The notes beneath the pieces were generated by a model, which was given only the letters and a program-made list of their open reading frames with translations, ran no database searches and had not been told where the DNA came from. 13,977 nt of DNA, from the NCBI GenBank assembly GCA_050260375.1, contig JBLNCA010000040.1:1-13977 (forward strand). The letters are read 5' to 3'. Positions 6,130 through 13,506 of this stretch are shown here, in pieces. Position numbers and translations under genes: made by a program. Within the stretch, counting starts at the first letter, position 1. Each line of letters starts with the position of its first letter. Source of the DNA: DTFZ01 sp050260375 (lineage in GTDB: Bacteria > Bacillota > Clostridia > Christensenellales > SZUA-584).

Positions 6130-7853
6130 GCCAATTCCTCCAGCGAGAGCTGCGACGATACTATTTCCCTGTAAGTATCGCAGCCAGCAAGCAGTTCTTT
6201 ATGCTTTCCCTGCCCAACGACTTTCCCGTCGTCGAGCACTATTATGTTGTCCGCGTTCATCACGGTGTTTACCCTCTGGGCTACTATGAACACCGTCGCC
6301 TGTTTTATTTCGCCCGACAGCGCCTTGCGCAGCTTTGCGTCCGTCTTGAAGTCGAGCGCCGAGAAGCTGTCGTCGAATATATATACCTCCGGCTTTCTTA
6401 CCAGAGCCCTCGCTATCGACAGCCGCTGCTTCTGGCCGCCCGAGAAGTTCGTGCCGCCTTGGGCGACGGGGGACTCAAAGCCCTCCTCAAGCACGGCGAC
6501 GAAATCTCCCGCCTGCGCTATATCTATGGCGCGCTTTACCTCCTCGTCCGTCGCGTCGTCCTTTCCGTAGCGTATGTTGCTCGCTATCGTTCCGCTCATA
6601 AGGCTTACGCTTTGCGGAACGAAGCCAATTTTAGCGCGCAACGCGGCCTGCGGGTAATTCCGTACGTTAACGCCGTCCAAAAGCACCTCGCCTTCGCTCG
6701 CGTCGTAAAACCGTGGTATCAGCTTTACGAGCGTCGATTTGCCCGAGCCGGTGCTGCCTATTATCGCCGTGACCTCGCCGGGACGCGCGGTAAGCGACAC
6801 GTTCTCTATAGCGGGTTCCTTGGAGCCGTGATAATAAAAGCTCACGTTTTTGAACTCTACATAGCCTTTCAATGAGGTTTCGGGCGCGGCGTCCGTCGTG
6901 TCCACCACGGTGGGCTTGAGGCTGAATATCTCGTTTATGCGCTCGGCGGACGCCTGAGCCCTCGGCAGCAATACAAACATCATCGTCGCCATAATGAGAG
7001 CGAACATGGTCTGCATAACGTATTGCTGGAACGCCATCAGGTCTCCCACCTGCGTTTCGCCGGTATCGACGAGCTGGCCTCCGAACCATATCACGAGCAC
7101 GGAACCTATGTTGAGCACTAGCATTATTGCGGGAAACATTGCGCCCATCCAGCGGTGCACGGATATCGAAGTATCGGTAAGTTCCTTGTTGGCGGCGTTA
7201 AAGCGTTCCTGCTCGTATTCCGTTTTGTTGAACGCGCGTATCACGCGTACGCCCGTTAAATATTCGCGCAGCACAAGGTTGACTTTGTCTATCTTTTTCT
7301 GCAGCGACTTGAAAAGCGGCATTACCTTATAGGCTATGCCCAGTATCAGCGCCGATATAACGACTATGATAACGACAATGAGCCAGCTTAAGTGAGCGTC
7401 GTTTTGCACAGCCATTATTATGCCGCCCGCAGCCGTTATAGGCGCCGCTATAAGCATGGAGAGTATCATTATCATTACGTTCTGTATCTGCGTCACATCG
7501 TTTGTGGAGCGCGTTATCAGGGAGGCTGTGCCTATCCTGTCGAACTCGCTGAGCGAAAAGCCTTCCACAGCCGCGAATATGTCGCGGCGCAGGTCTCTGG
7601 CGAACCCTACGGACGTTTTGGCCGCAAAATACCTGCTTGCTATCGTGCACACGGATACTATAAGCGTATAGCCGAGCATGACGAGCCCGGTATTGACTAT
7701 AAAGTCTATATCCTTAAGCACGACGCCCCTGTTGACTATGTCGGACATCAGGTTAGGCAGATAAAGCTGACTTATTGCCTGCACGGCTGTAAGCAGCACT
7801 ATCGCGACCGTCTGCCATCTGTAAGGCTTTAAATACTTTAAGAGTTTGAGCAT
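6126..7853 (-). CDS. ABC exporter half-transporter, degenerate ATPase subunit
   Basis: A 575-residue MDR-like ABC half-transporter, with six membrane helices in residues 12 to about 300 followed by an ATPase. Walker A GSTGSGKST (366-374), Q414 and a canonical FSGGQ signature (470-474) are present. Walker B reads VYIFDDS, with Asp (D495) in place of the catalytic Glu, and the switch His is Gln (Q526 in VAQRVNT). These changes mark the non-hydrolysing site of heterodimeric exporters such as TM287/288. The frame is open to a TTG at 7880, but the ATG at 7853 is chosen because AGGAAGGG (7861-7868) sits 7 bases before it. It lies 41 bases after the TetR gene and overlaps its partner by 4 bases. Confidence 0.94.
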   Translation of the reverse strand: MLKLLKYLKPYRWQTVAIVLLTAVQAISQLYLPNLMSDIVNRGVVLKDIDFIVNTGLVMLGYTLIVSVCTIASRYFAAKTSVGFARDLRRDIFAAVEGFSLSEFDRIGTASLITRSTNDVTQIQNVMIMILSMLIAAPITAAGGIIMAVQNDAHLSWLIVVIIVVISALILGIAYKVMPLFKSLQKKIDKVNLVLREYLTGVRVIRAFNKTEYEQERFNAANKELTDTSISVHRWMGAMFPAIMLVLNIGSVLVIWFGGQLVDTGETQVGDLMAFQQYVMQTMFALIMATMMFVLLPRAQASAERINEIFSLKPTVVDTTDAAPETSLKGYVEFKNVSFYYHGSKEPAIENVSLTARPGEVTAIIGSTGSGKSTLVKLIPRFYDASEGEVLLDGVNVRNYPQAALRAKIGFVPQSVSLMSGTIASNIRYGKDDATDEEVKRAIDIAQAGDFVAVLEEGFESPVAQGGTNFSGGQKQRLSIARALVRKPEVYIFDDSFSALDFKTDAKLRKALSGEIKQATVFIVAQRVNTVMNADNIIVLDDGKVVGQGKHKELLAGCDTYREIVSSQLSLEELA

Positions 7854-7894
7854 GCTTGTTCCCTTCCTGAAATATTTCAACTTTGCGCGGAGTA

Positions 7895-8455
7895 TCAGGA
7901 TTTCAATACGCCTATTACTTTATCAAGCATCCACGCAAAGTATTCTTCGTCGATTGTGTGGCCTGAGAGTATCTGTTTCATAAGGTATCCCAATACGTTT
8001 GAAATGTAGAACGTCGCGGCCATATTAGGGTCTGCGCTTATTTTCCCCAGACCGTGCATTTTTTCAAAGTACGCAATCAAAAGCTGCTTTGAGCTGTTCT
8101 CGTCACTTTTGAACCTTAGCTCGTGCACAGAGTCCCTTACCTTGTCGCGCATTATCATGCGCATTATAGGGGCGTTTTTATGGTATGTCTCCTTTATCTT
8201 ATACGCTATCTGCGTAAGGTCTGTACGCAAGTCGTACGCCGCGTCGTTTTCAAGGTATTTGTCGATTTCGTAAGGATGCAGGCAGCTGTGCAGCGTCTCC
8301 TCGAACAGCCTGCGCTTGTTTTCGAAATGCCGGAACAGCGTTACTTCGCTCACCCCCGCAAGGCTCGCTATCTCCTTTGTAGTCGACGCCGCGAACCCCC
8401 GCCGCTCAAACAGTTCTTTCGCTGCCGCTATTATACGTTCGTGCGTGTTGCCCAT
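7895..8455 (-). CDS. TetR/AcrR-family transcriptional regulator
   Basis: A 186-residue regulator. The N-terminal DNA-binding domain (residues 3-50) has the family pattern: ERIIAAAKELFERRGF, TTKEIASLAGVSEVTLFRHF, then NKRRLFEE. The C-terminal helical ligand-binding domain (from about 60) is divergent, as expected, and does not reveal the inducer. The ATG at 8455 has GGAGA just upstream (8460-8464), whereas an upstream TTG at 8500 lacks such support. It is the first gene of the operon with the two exporter halves, an arrangement usually seen when the regulator represses its own operon and is released by an exported compound. That regulation is inferred; the candidate operator is listed separately. 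Confidence 0.93.
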   Translation of the reverse strand: MGNTHERIIAAAKELFERRGFAASTTKEIASLAGVSEVTLFRHFENKRRLFEETLHSCLHPYEIDKYLENDAAYDLRTDLTQIAYKIKETYHKNAPIMRMIMRDKVRDSVHELRFKSDENSSKQLLIAYFEKMHGLGKISADPNMAATFYISNVLGYLMKQILSGHTIDEEYFAWMLDKVIGVLKS

Positions 8456-8512
8456 AACATCTCCGTACAACAAACTGCGTTTTGCTTGTATAAAATGCAA
8501 GTGCCTGCTTAC

Positions 8513-8539
8513 ATTATATTAACAGACCGTCTTTGTCAA
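8513..8539 (-). promoter_or_regulatory. Promoter of the tetR-ABC operon
   Basis: On the minus strand there is a consensus TTGACA (8534-8539) and a consensus TATAAT (8513-8518). The spacer is 15 bases, shorter than the optimum of 17. A TAATGT shifted by two bases would give 17. Transcription would begin around 8505, about 50 bases before the tetR ATG. Confidence 0.6.
8519..8539. promoter_or_regulatory. Candidate TetR-type operator
   Basis: The 21-base stretch is an imperfect palindrome of the form TTnACA, nine bases, TGTnAA. It covers the -35 box and most of the spacer of the tetR promoter, so a bound dimer would block RNA polymerase. Size and layout fit TetR-family operators. The assignment rests on position and partial symmetry only. 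A second inverted repeat, atgtgt (8541-8546) with acacat (8560-8565), lies next to it and could be another site. Confidence 0.4.
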
Positions 8540-8603
8540 TATGTGTTAGCATTTTATTTACACATTATTAATGTTTACAGCCGGCGCGCGCAGCCCGCGG
8601 CGG

Positions 8604-8632
8604 TTGCGATTGCTTCAGGAAATAACTATAAT
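8604..8632 (+). promoter_or_regulatory. Promoter of the apbE operon
   Basis: TTGCGA (8604-8609) and a perfect TATAAT (8627-8632) are separated by exactly 17 bases. The expected transcription start is about 8638-8641. That lies at or after the first possible ATG codons of the apbE reading frame and makes the translation start questionable (see the apbE entry). Confidence 0.55.
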
Positions 8633-8665
8633 ATGCATATGAAAAAGAATATGCATATGAAAAAG
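8630..8665 (+). repeat. Exact 18-bp tandem duplication at the apbE start
   Basis: The unit aatatgcatatgaaaaag occurs at 8630-8647 and again without interruption at 8648-8665. It is 18 bases long, so the frame is kept and the duplicated residues read M-H-M-K-K-N. Each unit holds two in-frame ATG codons, giving four potential starts at 8633, 8639, 8651 and 8657. The 5' copy shares its first three bases with the end of the -10 box. Confidence 0.9.
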
Positions 8666-9655
8666 GCAGCAGTTATTATTTTTATATTGGGGGCGTTTTT
8701 GTTTGCGGCGTGCTCGGGCGGCCCGGAGCATAGCGAGAGCTACGCGCTCAACACAATATGCGCGCAGACCGTTTACGGAGACAATGCGCGGCAGGCGGCA
8801 GCGGAAGTAAACGCGATGCTGGCGGATATCACGAACACTATGTCTGTAAACAAGGGCTCGGAGGTTTACGCAGTAAACGAAGCGGCGCCGAATGAAGTGC
8901 AGGTATCGCAGCAGACCGCGGACGTGATAAGCGCTGCTCTTAAAATAGCCGGCGAAACAAACGGGGCTTTTAACCCTGCCATAGGGCCTGTTACGGCGCT
9001 GTGGGACATAACGGGCGACCCGCGCGTACCGGAGCGGGACGAAATTAAGAGCGCGCTTGCGCTTGTTGACTATAAGGGAATTACCGTAAACGGCACAAAC
9101 GTTTCGCTGGAAAAGAGCGGCATGAGAATTGACCTGGGCGGTATAGCGAAGGGCTACGCGGCGGATAAGGCCGTGGAAATATATAAATCGTACGGCGTAA
9201 AAAGCGCGCTTTTAGACCTCGGCGGCAACATATACGCGTACGGCAAGAAGCAGGACGGCGGGGATTACAGGATAGGCATAAGGGACCCGCTGGGACAGCC
9301 GGGCGAAACGGCGGCGGTGGTTTCGGTAAGCGATATGTCCGTCGTGACGTCGGGCGTATACGAGCGCTTCTTTGAAAGCGGGGGCGTAAAGTACCATCAT
9401 ATATTCGACCCCAAAACGGGATATCCTGCGGATAACGGACTTGTGTCCGTAACGGTGATATGTAAAAGCAGCACGCGGGCTGACGGGTTTTCTACAGCGC
9501 TTTTTGTGATGGGGCTCGACGAAGGGTTAAAATTCGCAAACGCGCAGGACGATATACAGGCAGTGTTCATAACCGGGGACAAGAATATATACGTCACGGA
9601 CGGACTTAAGGAAAGCGTTGAAATAACGAATGAAACATATACTCTCAAAAGCTGA
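8633..9655 (+). CDS. apbE: FAD:protein FMN transferase, lipoprotein (ApbE)
   Basis: ApbE splits FAD and attaches the FMN half covalently to a Thr of extracytoplasmic flavoprotein subunits such as RnfG or NqrC. Numbered from 8633 the protein has 340 residues. A hydrophobic signal peptide ends in a lipobox-like LFAAC, so C27 is probably lipidated and the enzyme faces outside. Family motifs follow: DLGGIAKGYAADKA (167-180), DLGGNIYAYG (195-204), YHHIFDPKTGYP (254-265) and ADGFSTA (283-289), which covers FAD and Mg2+ binding. Start choice is uncertain. ATG 8633 has AGGA 12 bases upstream, but a strong promoter would start the RNA at about 8639, favouring the ATGs at 8639 or 8657; all give a workable signal peptide. 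The frame stays open far to the left over the antisense of tetR, which is not coding. The next gene overlaps by 26 bases. Confidence 0.93.
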   Translation: MHMKKNMHMKKAAVIIFILGAFLFAACSGGPEHSESYALNTICAQTVYGDNARQAAAEVNAMLADITNTMSVNKGSEVYAVNEAAPNEVQVSQQTADVISAALKIAGETNGAFNPAIGPVTALWDITGDPRVPERDEIKSALALVDYKGITVNGTNVSLEKSGMRIDLGGIAKGYAADKAVEIYKSYGVKSALLDLGGNIYAYGKKQDGGDYRIGIRDPLGQPGETAAVVSVSDMSVVTSGVYERFFESGGVKYHHIFDPKTGYPADNGLVSVTVICKSSTRADGFSTALFVMGLDEGLKFANAQDDIQAVFITGDKNIYVTDGLKESVEITNETYTLKS

Positions 9656-9983
9656 CATAATACTTTTCGCCATAATTGTGCTGACCGCCGTGGCGGGAAT
9701 GCTGCTGATGTCGGGCGCGGGCGGCGGAGAAAAGGCCGTAATACGCGTGTACGGCAAAGAGGTAAGGCAGGTCGATTTAAGCGTCGACCAGTCGTTTTAT
9801 ATCGGTAACGTGCGCATAGAAGTGGAAGAAGGCGCAATAGCGTTCACCGAATCCGACTGCCCCGGCAAGGAATGCATAAAGTCGGGTTGGCTGAGAGCGC
9901 CCGGGGCGAGCGCCGCGTGCCTGCCCAACAGGGTGTCGATAACGGTCAAGGGAGAAAGCGGGGTGGACGCCATTGCAGACTAA
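9630..9983 (+). CDS. NusG domain II-containing protein
   Basis: A 117-residue protein with one N-terminal membrane segment (about residues 9-27) and an extracytoplasmic NusG-domain-II-like beta domain. The signature is the Cys-containing stretch from C77 (DCPGKEC, C82) through SGWLRAPGASAACLPNRV (C97), typical of the NusG_II family in Firmicutes. It is not the transcription factor NusG: the KOW and NGN domains are missing. Its function is unknown. In Clostridia it is commonly found beside ApbE and Gx-transporter genes. The ATG lies inside the 3' end of apbE and the stop overlaps the start of the next gene, so these three are a tightly coupled unit. Confidence 0.88.
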   Translation: MKHILSKADIILFAIIVLTAVAGMLLMSGAGGGEKAVIRVYGKEVRQVDLSVDQSFYIGNVRIEVEEGAIAFTESDCPGKECIKSGWLRAPGASAACLPNRVSITVKGESGVDAIAD

Positions 9984-10521
9984 ACACGCAAAACGCGTAG
10001 CGCTGCTGGGCGCGCTGCTCGCATTATCGCTGGTGCTTTCGGTGGTGGAAAGCATGCTAGGCGCTTTTGTCCCTCTGCCGATACCCGGGGTAAAACTAGG
10101 CCTTGCCAATATAATTTCTATGTTTTTGTTTTCGTACTTTTCGCTGGCGTCTGCGCTCGCGGTTGGCATAATAAGAACGCTGCTGGCGTCGTTTTTTACG
10201 GGCGGTTTCGGCATGTTTTTGTATTCGGCGCCGGGCGCTGTAGTGAGCATACTCGTTATGTACGCGGCGATGACGCTGATTAAGCCGCTGTCCGTTGTGG
10301 GCGTGTCGATGGCGGGAGCGTGCGCGCATAACTTAACGCAGGTTGTAGTAGCCGTGTTTATGACGGGCGAAGCGAATCTCTTCTATTATGCTTTTGTACT
10401 GTTGCTCGTCGGGGCCGTTTCAGGCACGATAACGGGCATTGTCGCCCGGGCGTCGTTCGGTAGATCGGCAAAGGCGCTAAATATAAGCTTGCCTGAACGC
10501 CCGGGGCTTTCAGGCGCGTGA
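9973..10521 (+). CDS. Gx transporter family protein (heptaprenyl diphosphate synthase component I-like)
   Basis: A 182-residue, very hydrophobic protein with about five membrane segments. It has the conserved features of the family: IPGVKLGLANIISMFLF, RTLLASFFTGG, and YSAPGAVVSILVM. It is often annotated as heptaprenyl diphosphate synthase component I, but its membrane topology and small-transporter (ECF S-component-like) look make an uptake role more likely. The substrate is unknown. The start is a TTG at 9973 that overlaps the NusG_II stop, with ggggtgg upstream at a suitable distance. The next in-frame ATG would remove the first membrane helix. It belongs to the apbE transcription unit. 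Confidence 0.87.
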   Translation: MQTKHAKRVALLGALLALSLVLSVVESMLGAFVPLPIPGVKLGLANIISMFLFSYFSLASALAVGIIRTLLASFFTGGFGMFLYSAPGAVVSILVMYAAMTLIKPLSVVGVSMAGACAHNLTQVVVAVFMTGEANLFYYAFVLLLVGAVSGTITGIVARASFGRSAKALNISLPERPGLSGA

Positions 10522-10574
10522 ATGCGCTTAAAAGCGCAGGCACAAACTATCAATATGTGAAGGAGGTTGATTAT

Positions 10575-11264
10575 ATGTATTGGCCGTACTATTCCGATTG
10601 GACGATACTGCTTGTAATACCCGGTATAATAATTGCGATATGGGCTCAGTCAAGGGTAAACAAGGCTTACAGGATATATTCGAAGATACCGGTAAGAAGC
10701 GGCATAACGGGCAGAGAAACTGCAATGCGCATACTTTGGCAAAACGGCATAAGCGACGTAGGCGTCGAAGCGGCGCACGGTATGCTTACCGACAACTACA
10801 ACCCGCTTAAGAGAACATTAAACCTTTCGGAGGCGAACTACTCGGGCAGCAGCATTGCGGCAGTCGCGGTGGCGGCGCACGAATCGGGGCACGCGCTGCA
10901 GCACAAAACGGGCTTTTTTCCGCTGCAGATAAGGAGCGCGATAGCTCCCATTGTAAGCATAGCGTCGTACGCGCTGTGGCCGCTTCTGATATTCGGCATG
11001 CTCGCGGGGTTCGCGCAGCAGGTGATAAACATCGCCGTATATATATTCTTAGGGATATTCGCGTTTCAGCTGATAACGCTGCCCGTGGAATACAACGCCT
11101 CAAGGCGCGCGCTTGCGGCGCTTGTGGACGGCGGCATGCTCACCGAAGAGGAAATCCACGGGGCGAAGAGCATGCTTAACGCCGCGGCTCTCACGTACGT
11201 TGCGGCGACGCTGATAGCGCTGCTTAACGTGCTGCGCTTCATGGCGTTATCGCGGCGCAGATAA
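10575..11264 (+). CDS. Membrane zinc metallopeptidase (YugP-like, Zn_peptidase_2)
   Basis: A 229-residue protein of the YugP-like family. Membrane helix 1 lies at about residues 9-23. The catalytic HESGH motif (H102, E103, H106, in VAAHESGHALQH) is followed by two hydrophobic segments (about 123-145 and 149-170). LPVEYNAS (169-176), whose Glu is the probable third zinc ligand, and a C-terminal helix (205-222) complete it. The substrate is unknown; members are thought to cleave membrane or misfolded proteins. The frame extends upstream to a GTG at 10518, but the ATG at 10575 is preceded by a perfect AGGAGG (10561-10566) at 8 bases and begins the conserved YWPYY-D-W motif. It follows the Gx gene by 53 bases and may be cotranscribed. 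Confidence 0.92.
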   Translation: MYWPYYSDWTILLVIPGIIIAIWAQSRVNKAYRIYSKIPVRSGITGRETAMRILWQNGISDVGVEAAHGMLTDNYNPLKRTLNLSEANYSGSSIAAVAVAAHESGHALQHKTGFFPLQIRSAIAPIVSIASYALWPLLIFGMLAGFAQQVINIAVYIFLGIFAFQLITLPVEYNASRRALAALVDGGMLTEEEIHGAKSMLNAAALTYVAATLIALLNVLRFMALSRRR

Positions 11265-11371
11265 AATTATTGCTTTATCGGCTTCAATAATGTAGATTAT
11301 ATGTGGTATTGCTTTTGAATAATTATACCCGAACGCTGAGTTTGGGGTTGAGTTTTGAGGGAGGTAAATTA

Positions 11372-13354
11372 ATGAACAACACTGACAGGCTCTCAGTCAA
11401 CACACTGAGGATACTGTCCGCTGAGATAGTTCAAAAAGCGGACAGCGGGCATCCGGGGCTGCCATTGGGCGCGGCGCCAATGGCGTACACGCTGTGGTCG
11501 AGGCACTTAAAGCACAATCCCAAAAACCCGTGCTGGCCGGACAGGGACAGGTTTGTGCTGTCGGCAGGGCACGGCTCGGCGCTGCTTTATTCGCTGATGC
11601 ATATATTCGGGTACGACGCGACGATAGACGACTTAAAGAACTTCCGGCAACTGGGCTCTAAAACCGCCGGCCACCCCGAGTACTGGCACATACCCGGCAT
11701 AGAGACTACGACTGGGCCTCTGGGGCAAGGCATAGCGAACGCGGTTGGCATGGCTATGGCGGAAGCGCATCTTGCCGCTATGTTCAACAAGGAAGGGTAT
11801 AACGTTGTCGACCACTATACGTACGTGCTTTCGGGCGACGGCTGCCTGATGGAGGGCGTTGCTTCCGAGGCGTGCTCGCTCGCGGGAACGCTGAAGCTAG
11901 GTAAGCTTATATTGCTTTACGACCGCAACAAGATAACAATAGAGGGCGGAACGGATTTCGCGTTTGACGAGGACGTAGCAAAGCGCTTTGAGGCGTACGG
12001 CTGGCAGGTGTTAAACGTCGAGGACGGAAACGAGGATATAGGAGCGATATCGAAGGCCATAGAAGCGGCGAAGAAAGAGAAGGCGAAACCTTCGATAATA
12101 ATAATAAAGACCGATATAGGCTACGGCTGCCCGGCGGTTCAGGGCAAAGAGTCGTGCCACGGCTCGCCGCTCGGGGAAGCGAATATTGCCGAGCTCAAAA
12201 AGACGCTGGGCTGGGACTATGAAGGAAGCTTTGTGGTGCCCGACGAAGTGAAAGCGGCTGCGGAGGAGAGGCAGAAAGCTTACACCGAAGCCGAGGCGAA
12301 ATGGAGCGCGATGTTCGCGGAGTACAGAAGCAAATATCCCGACATGGCGCAGATGTGGGATAAATGCTTTAACGGAGTGGACGAGAGCGTGCTTGCCGAC
12401 CCGTCGCTGTATAAGTTCGACAAGGCTATGGCAACAAGAGCGTCCTCCGGCGTAATATTAAACAGGCTCGCGGAGAAGCTGCCGGGGCTCTTTGGCGGCA
12501 GCGCGGACTTGGGCCCGTCCAACAAGTCCGTGCTTAATGGCAAGGCTTATTTCTCTCCCGAATCTAGGGAAGGCATGAACATACACTACGGCATAAGGGA
12601 ATTCGCGATGGCGGCCATAGCGAACGGCATAGCGCTGCACGGCGGGCTCATACCGTATGTCGCGACGTTCTTCGTGTTTACGGACTACTTAAAGAACGCG
12701 GTGAGGATGTCCGCGCTGATGGAGCTGCCGGTGATATACGTAATGACGCACGACAGCATAGGCGTGGGCGAAGACGGGCCTACGCACCAGCCCATTGAGC
12801 AGCTCGCATGCATGAGGGCTACGCCGAATACGCATATGTGGCGTCCTGCCGACTCGAAGGAAACGGCGGCGGCTTATATATCCGCGCTTAAAGCGAAAGG
12901 GCCTTCCGTTATAGCGCTGACAAGGCAGAACCTGCCGCTTTACAAGGAGACGGGCGAGGCCGCATTAAAAGGCGCGTATGTGCTCAAGGACTTCGGCGCC
13001 AAGCCGGACGTCGCGCTCATAGGAACGGGCAGCGAGGTTGAGCTGTGCATGAAAGCGGCCGAAAAGCTCGCCGCCGAGGGAATCAACGCGCGCGTGGTAT
13101 CGATGCCGTGCATGGACGTGTTTGAAGAGCAGAGCGAAAGCTACCGCCAGAGCGTGCTGCCCGATACGCTGGACAGAAGAGTAGTCGTGGAGGCGGGTTC
13201 GTCTTTCGGATGGGCCAAGTATGCGCGCGACAAGGGCGAGATAATCGCTATAGACGCTTTCGGCGCGTCCGGGCCCGCAGAGCAGCTTTTCGAAAAATAC
13301 GGCTTTACGGTAGACAACGTAGTCGCAAAAGCAAAAGCTGTGCTGAAGGAGTAG
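11372..13354 (+). CDS. tkt: Transketolase, full-length
   Basis: This is a cytoplasmic thiamine-diphosphate enzyme moving two-carbon ketol units between sugar phosphates in the non-oxidative pentose phosphate pathway. The 660-residue length is that of the single-chain bacterial enzyme, not the split type. Visible landmarks: H27 in SGHPGLP, H67 in SAGHGSA, the thiamine motif GDGCLMEG (155-162) with N186, H263 in ESCHGSP, GGSADLGPSNKS (375-386), the catalytic Glu in GIREFAM (about 410), THDSIGVGEDGPTHQP (459-474) and a typical C-terminal domain. An upstream TTG-initiated frame from 11303 is open, but ATG 11372 has GAGGGAGGT (11357-11365) 7 bases away and begins the conserved N terminus. The 107-base upstream gap shows no clear promoter or terminator. 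A hairpin terminator follows. Confidence 0.97.
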   Translation: MNNTDRLSVNTLRILSAEIVQKADSGHPGLPLGAAPMAYTLWSRHLKHNPKNPCWPDRDRFVLSAGHGSALLYSLMHIFGYDATIDDLKNFRQLGSKTAGHPEYWHIPGIETTTGPLGQGIANAVGMAMAEAHLAAMFNKEGYNVVDHYTYVLSGDGCLMEGVASEACSLAGTLKLGKLILLYDRNKITIEGGTDFAFDEDVAKRFEAYGWQVLNVEDGNEDIGAISKAIEAAKKEKAKPSIIIIKTDIGYGCPAVQGKESCHGSPLGEANIAELKKTLGWDYEGSFVVPDEVKAAAEERQKAYTEAEAKWSAMFAEYRSKYPDMAQMWDKCFNGVDESVLADPSLYKFDKAMATRASSGVILNRLAEKLPGLFGGSADLGPSNKSVLNGKAYFSPESREGMNIHYGIREFAMAAIANGIALHGGLIPYVATFFVFTDYLKNAVRMSALMELPVIYVMTHDSIGVGEDGPTHQPIEQLACMRATPNTHMWRPADSKETAAAYISALKAKGPSVIALTRQNLPLYKETGEAALKGAYVLKDFGAKPDVALIGTGSEVELCMKAAEKLAAEGINARVVSMPCMDVFEEQSESYRQSVLPDTLDRRVVVEAGSSFGWAKYARDKGEIIAIDAFGASGPAEQLFEKYGFTVDNVVAKAKAVLKE

Positions 13355-13374
13355 TATAAATCAAAAGTTAACAA

Positions 13375-13403
13375 AACGCCCCGTTTGATTCAAACGGGGC
13401 GTT
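13375..13403. terminator. Bidirectional terminator between convergent genes
   Basis: A perfect 13-bp stem (13375-13387 with 13391-13403, core cgccccgtttg) lies 20 bases after the transketolase stop. In the plus direction it is followed by the weakly T-rich atcttta; in the minus direction TTTTG follows. It lies between two convergent genes, so it probably serves both. Confidence 0.75.
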
Positions 13404-13463
13404 ATCTTTAAAAGCATTTATTGAGATATTCTATATAATTATTAACTACTGACTAAGCAATTG

Positions 13464-13504
13464 AGGATTAGCATGGGTTTAGTTATAACTAAAATAAGCA
13501 TCCT
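13464..13504. repeat. AT-rich palindrome next to the right-edge gene
   Basis: The core tttagttataactaaa (13478-13493) is a perfect 16-base palindrome. The symmetry continues imperfectly outward through gc (13471-13472 with 13498-13499) and aggat/atcct (13464-13468 with 13500-13504). It starts two bases beyond the stop codon of the minus-strand gene and has no T-tract. It could be an mRNA 3' stem, a protein-binding site or a recombination site. Confidence 0.5.
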
Positions 13505-13506
13505 AA

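Noticed and set aside
8123..8632. Plus-strand open frame of about 170 codons in front of apbE
   Set aside because: It lies antisense to the well-supported tetR gene and crosses both promoters. Its translation shows no domain and is rich in Arg, Tyr and Val, as shadow frames are. ApbE starts at its signal peptide after 8630.
10491..10515. Inverted repeat gcctgaa/ttcaggc near the Gx gene stop
   Set aside because: The stem is 7 bp, entirely inside the coding end of the gene, and no T-tract follows, so a terminator cannot be supported.
11266..11291. Inverted repeat attattg/caataat after the metallopeptidase gene
   Set aside because: It is an AT-rich 7-bp stem with a 12-base loop and no T-tract, and could easily arise by chance in AT-rich DNA.
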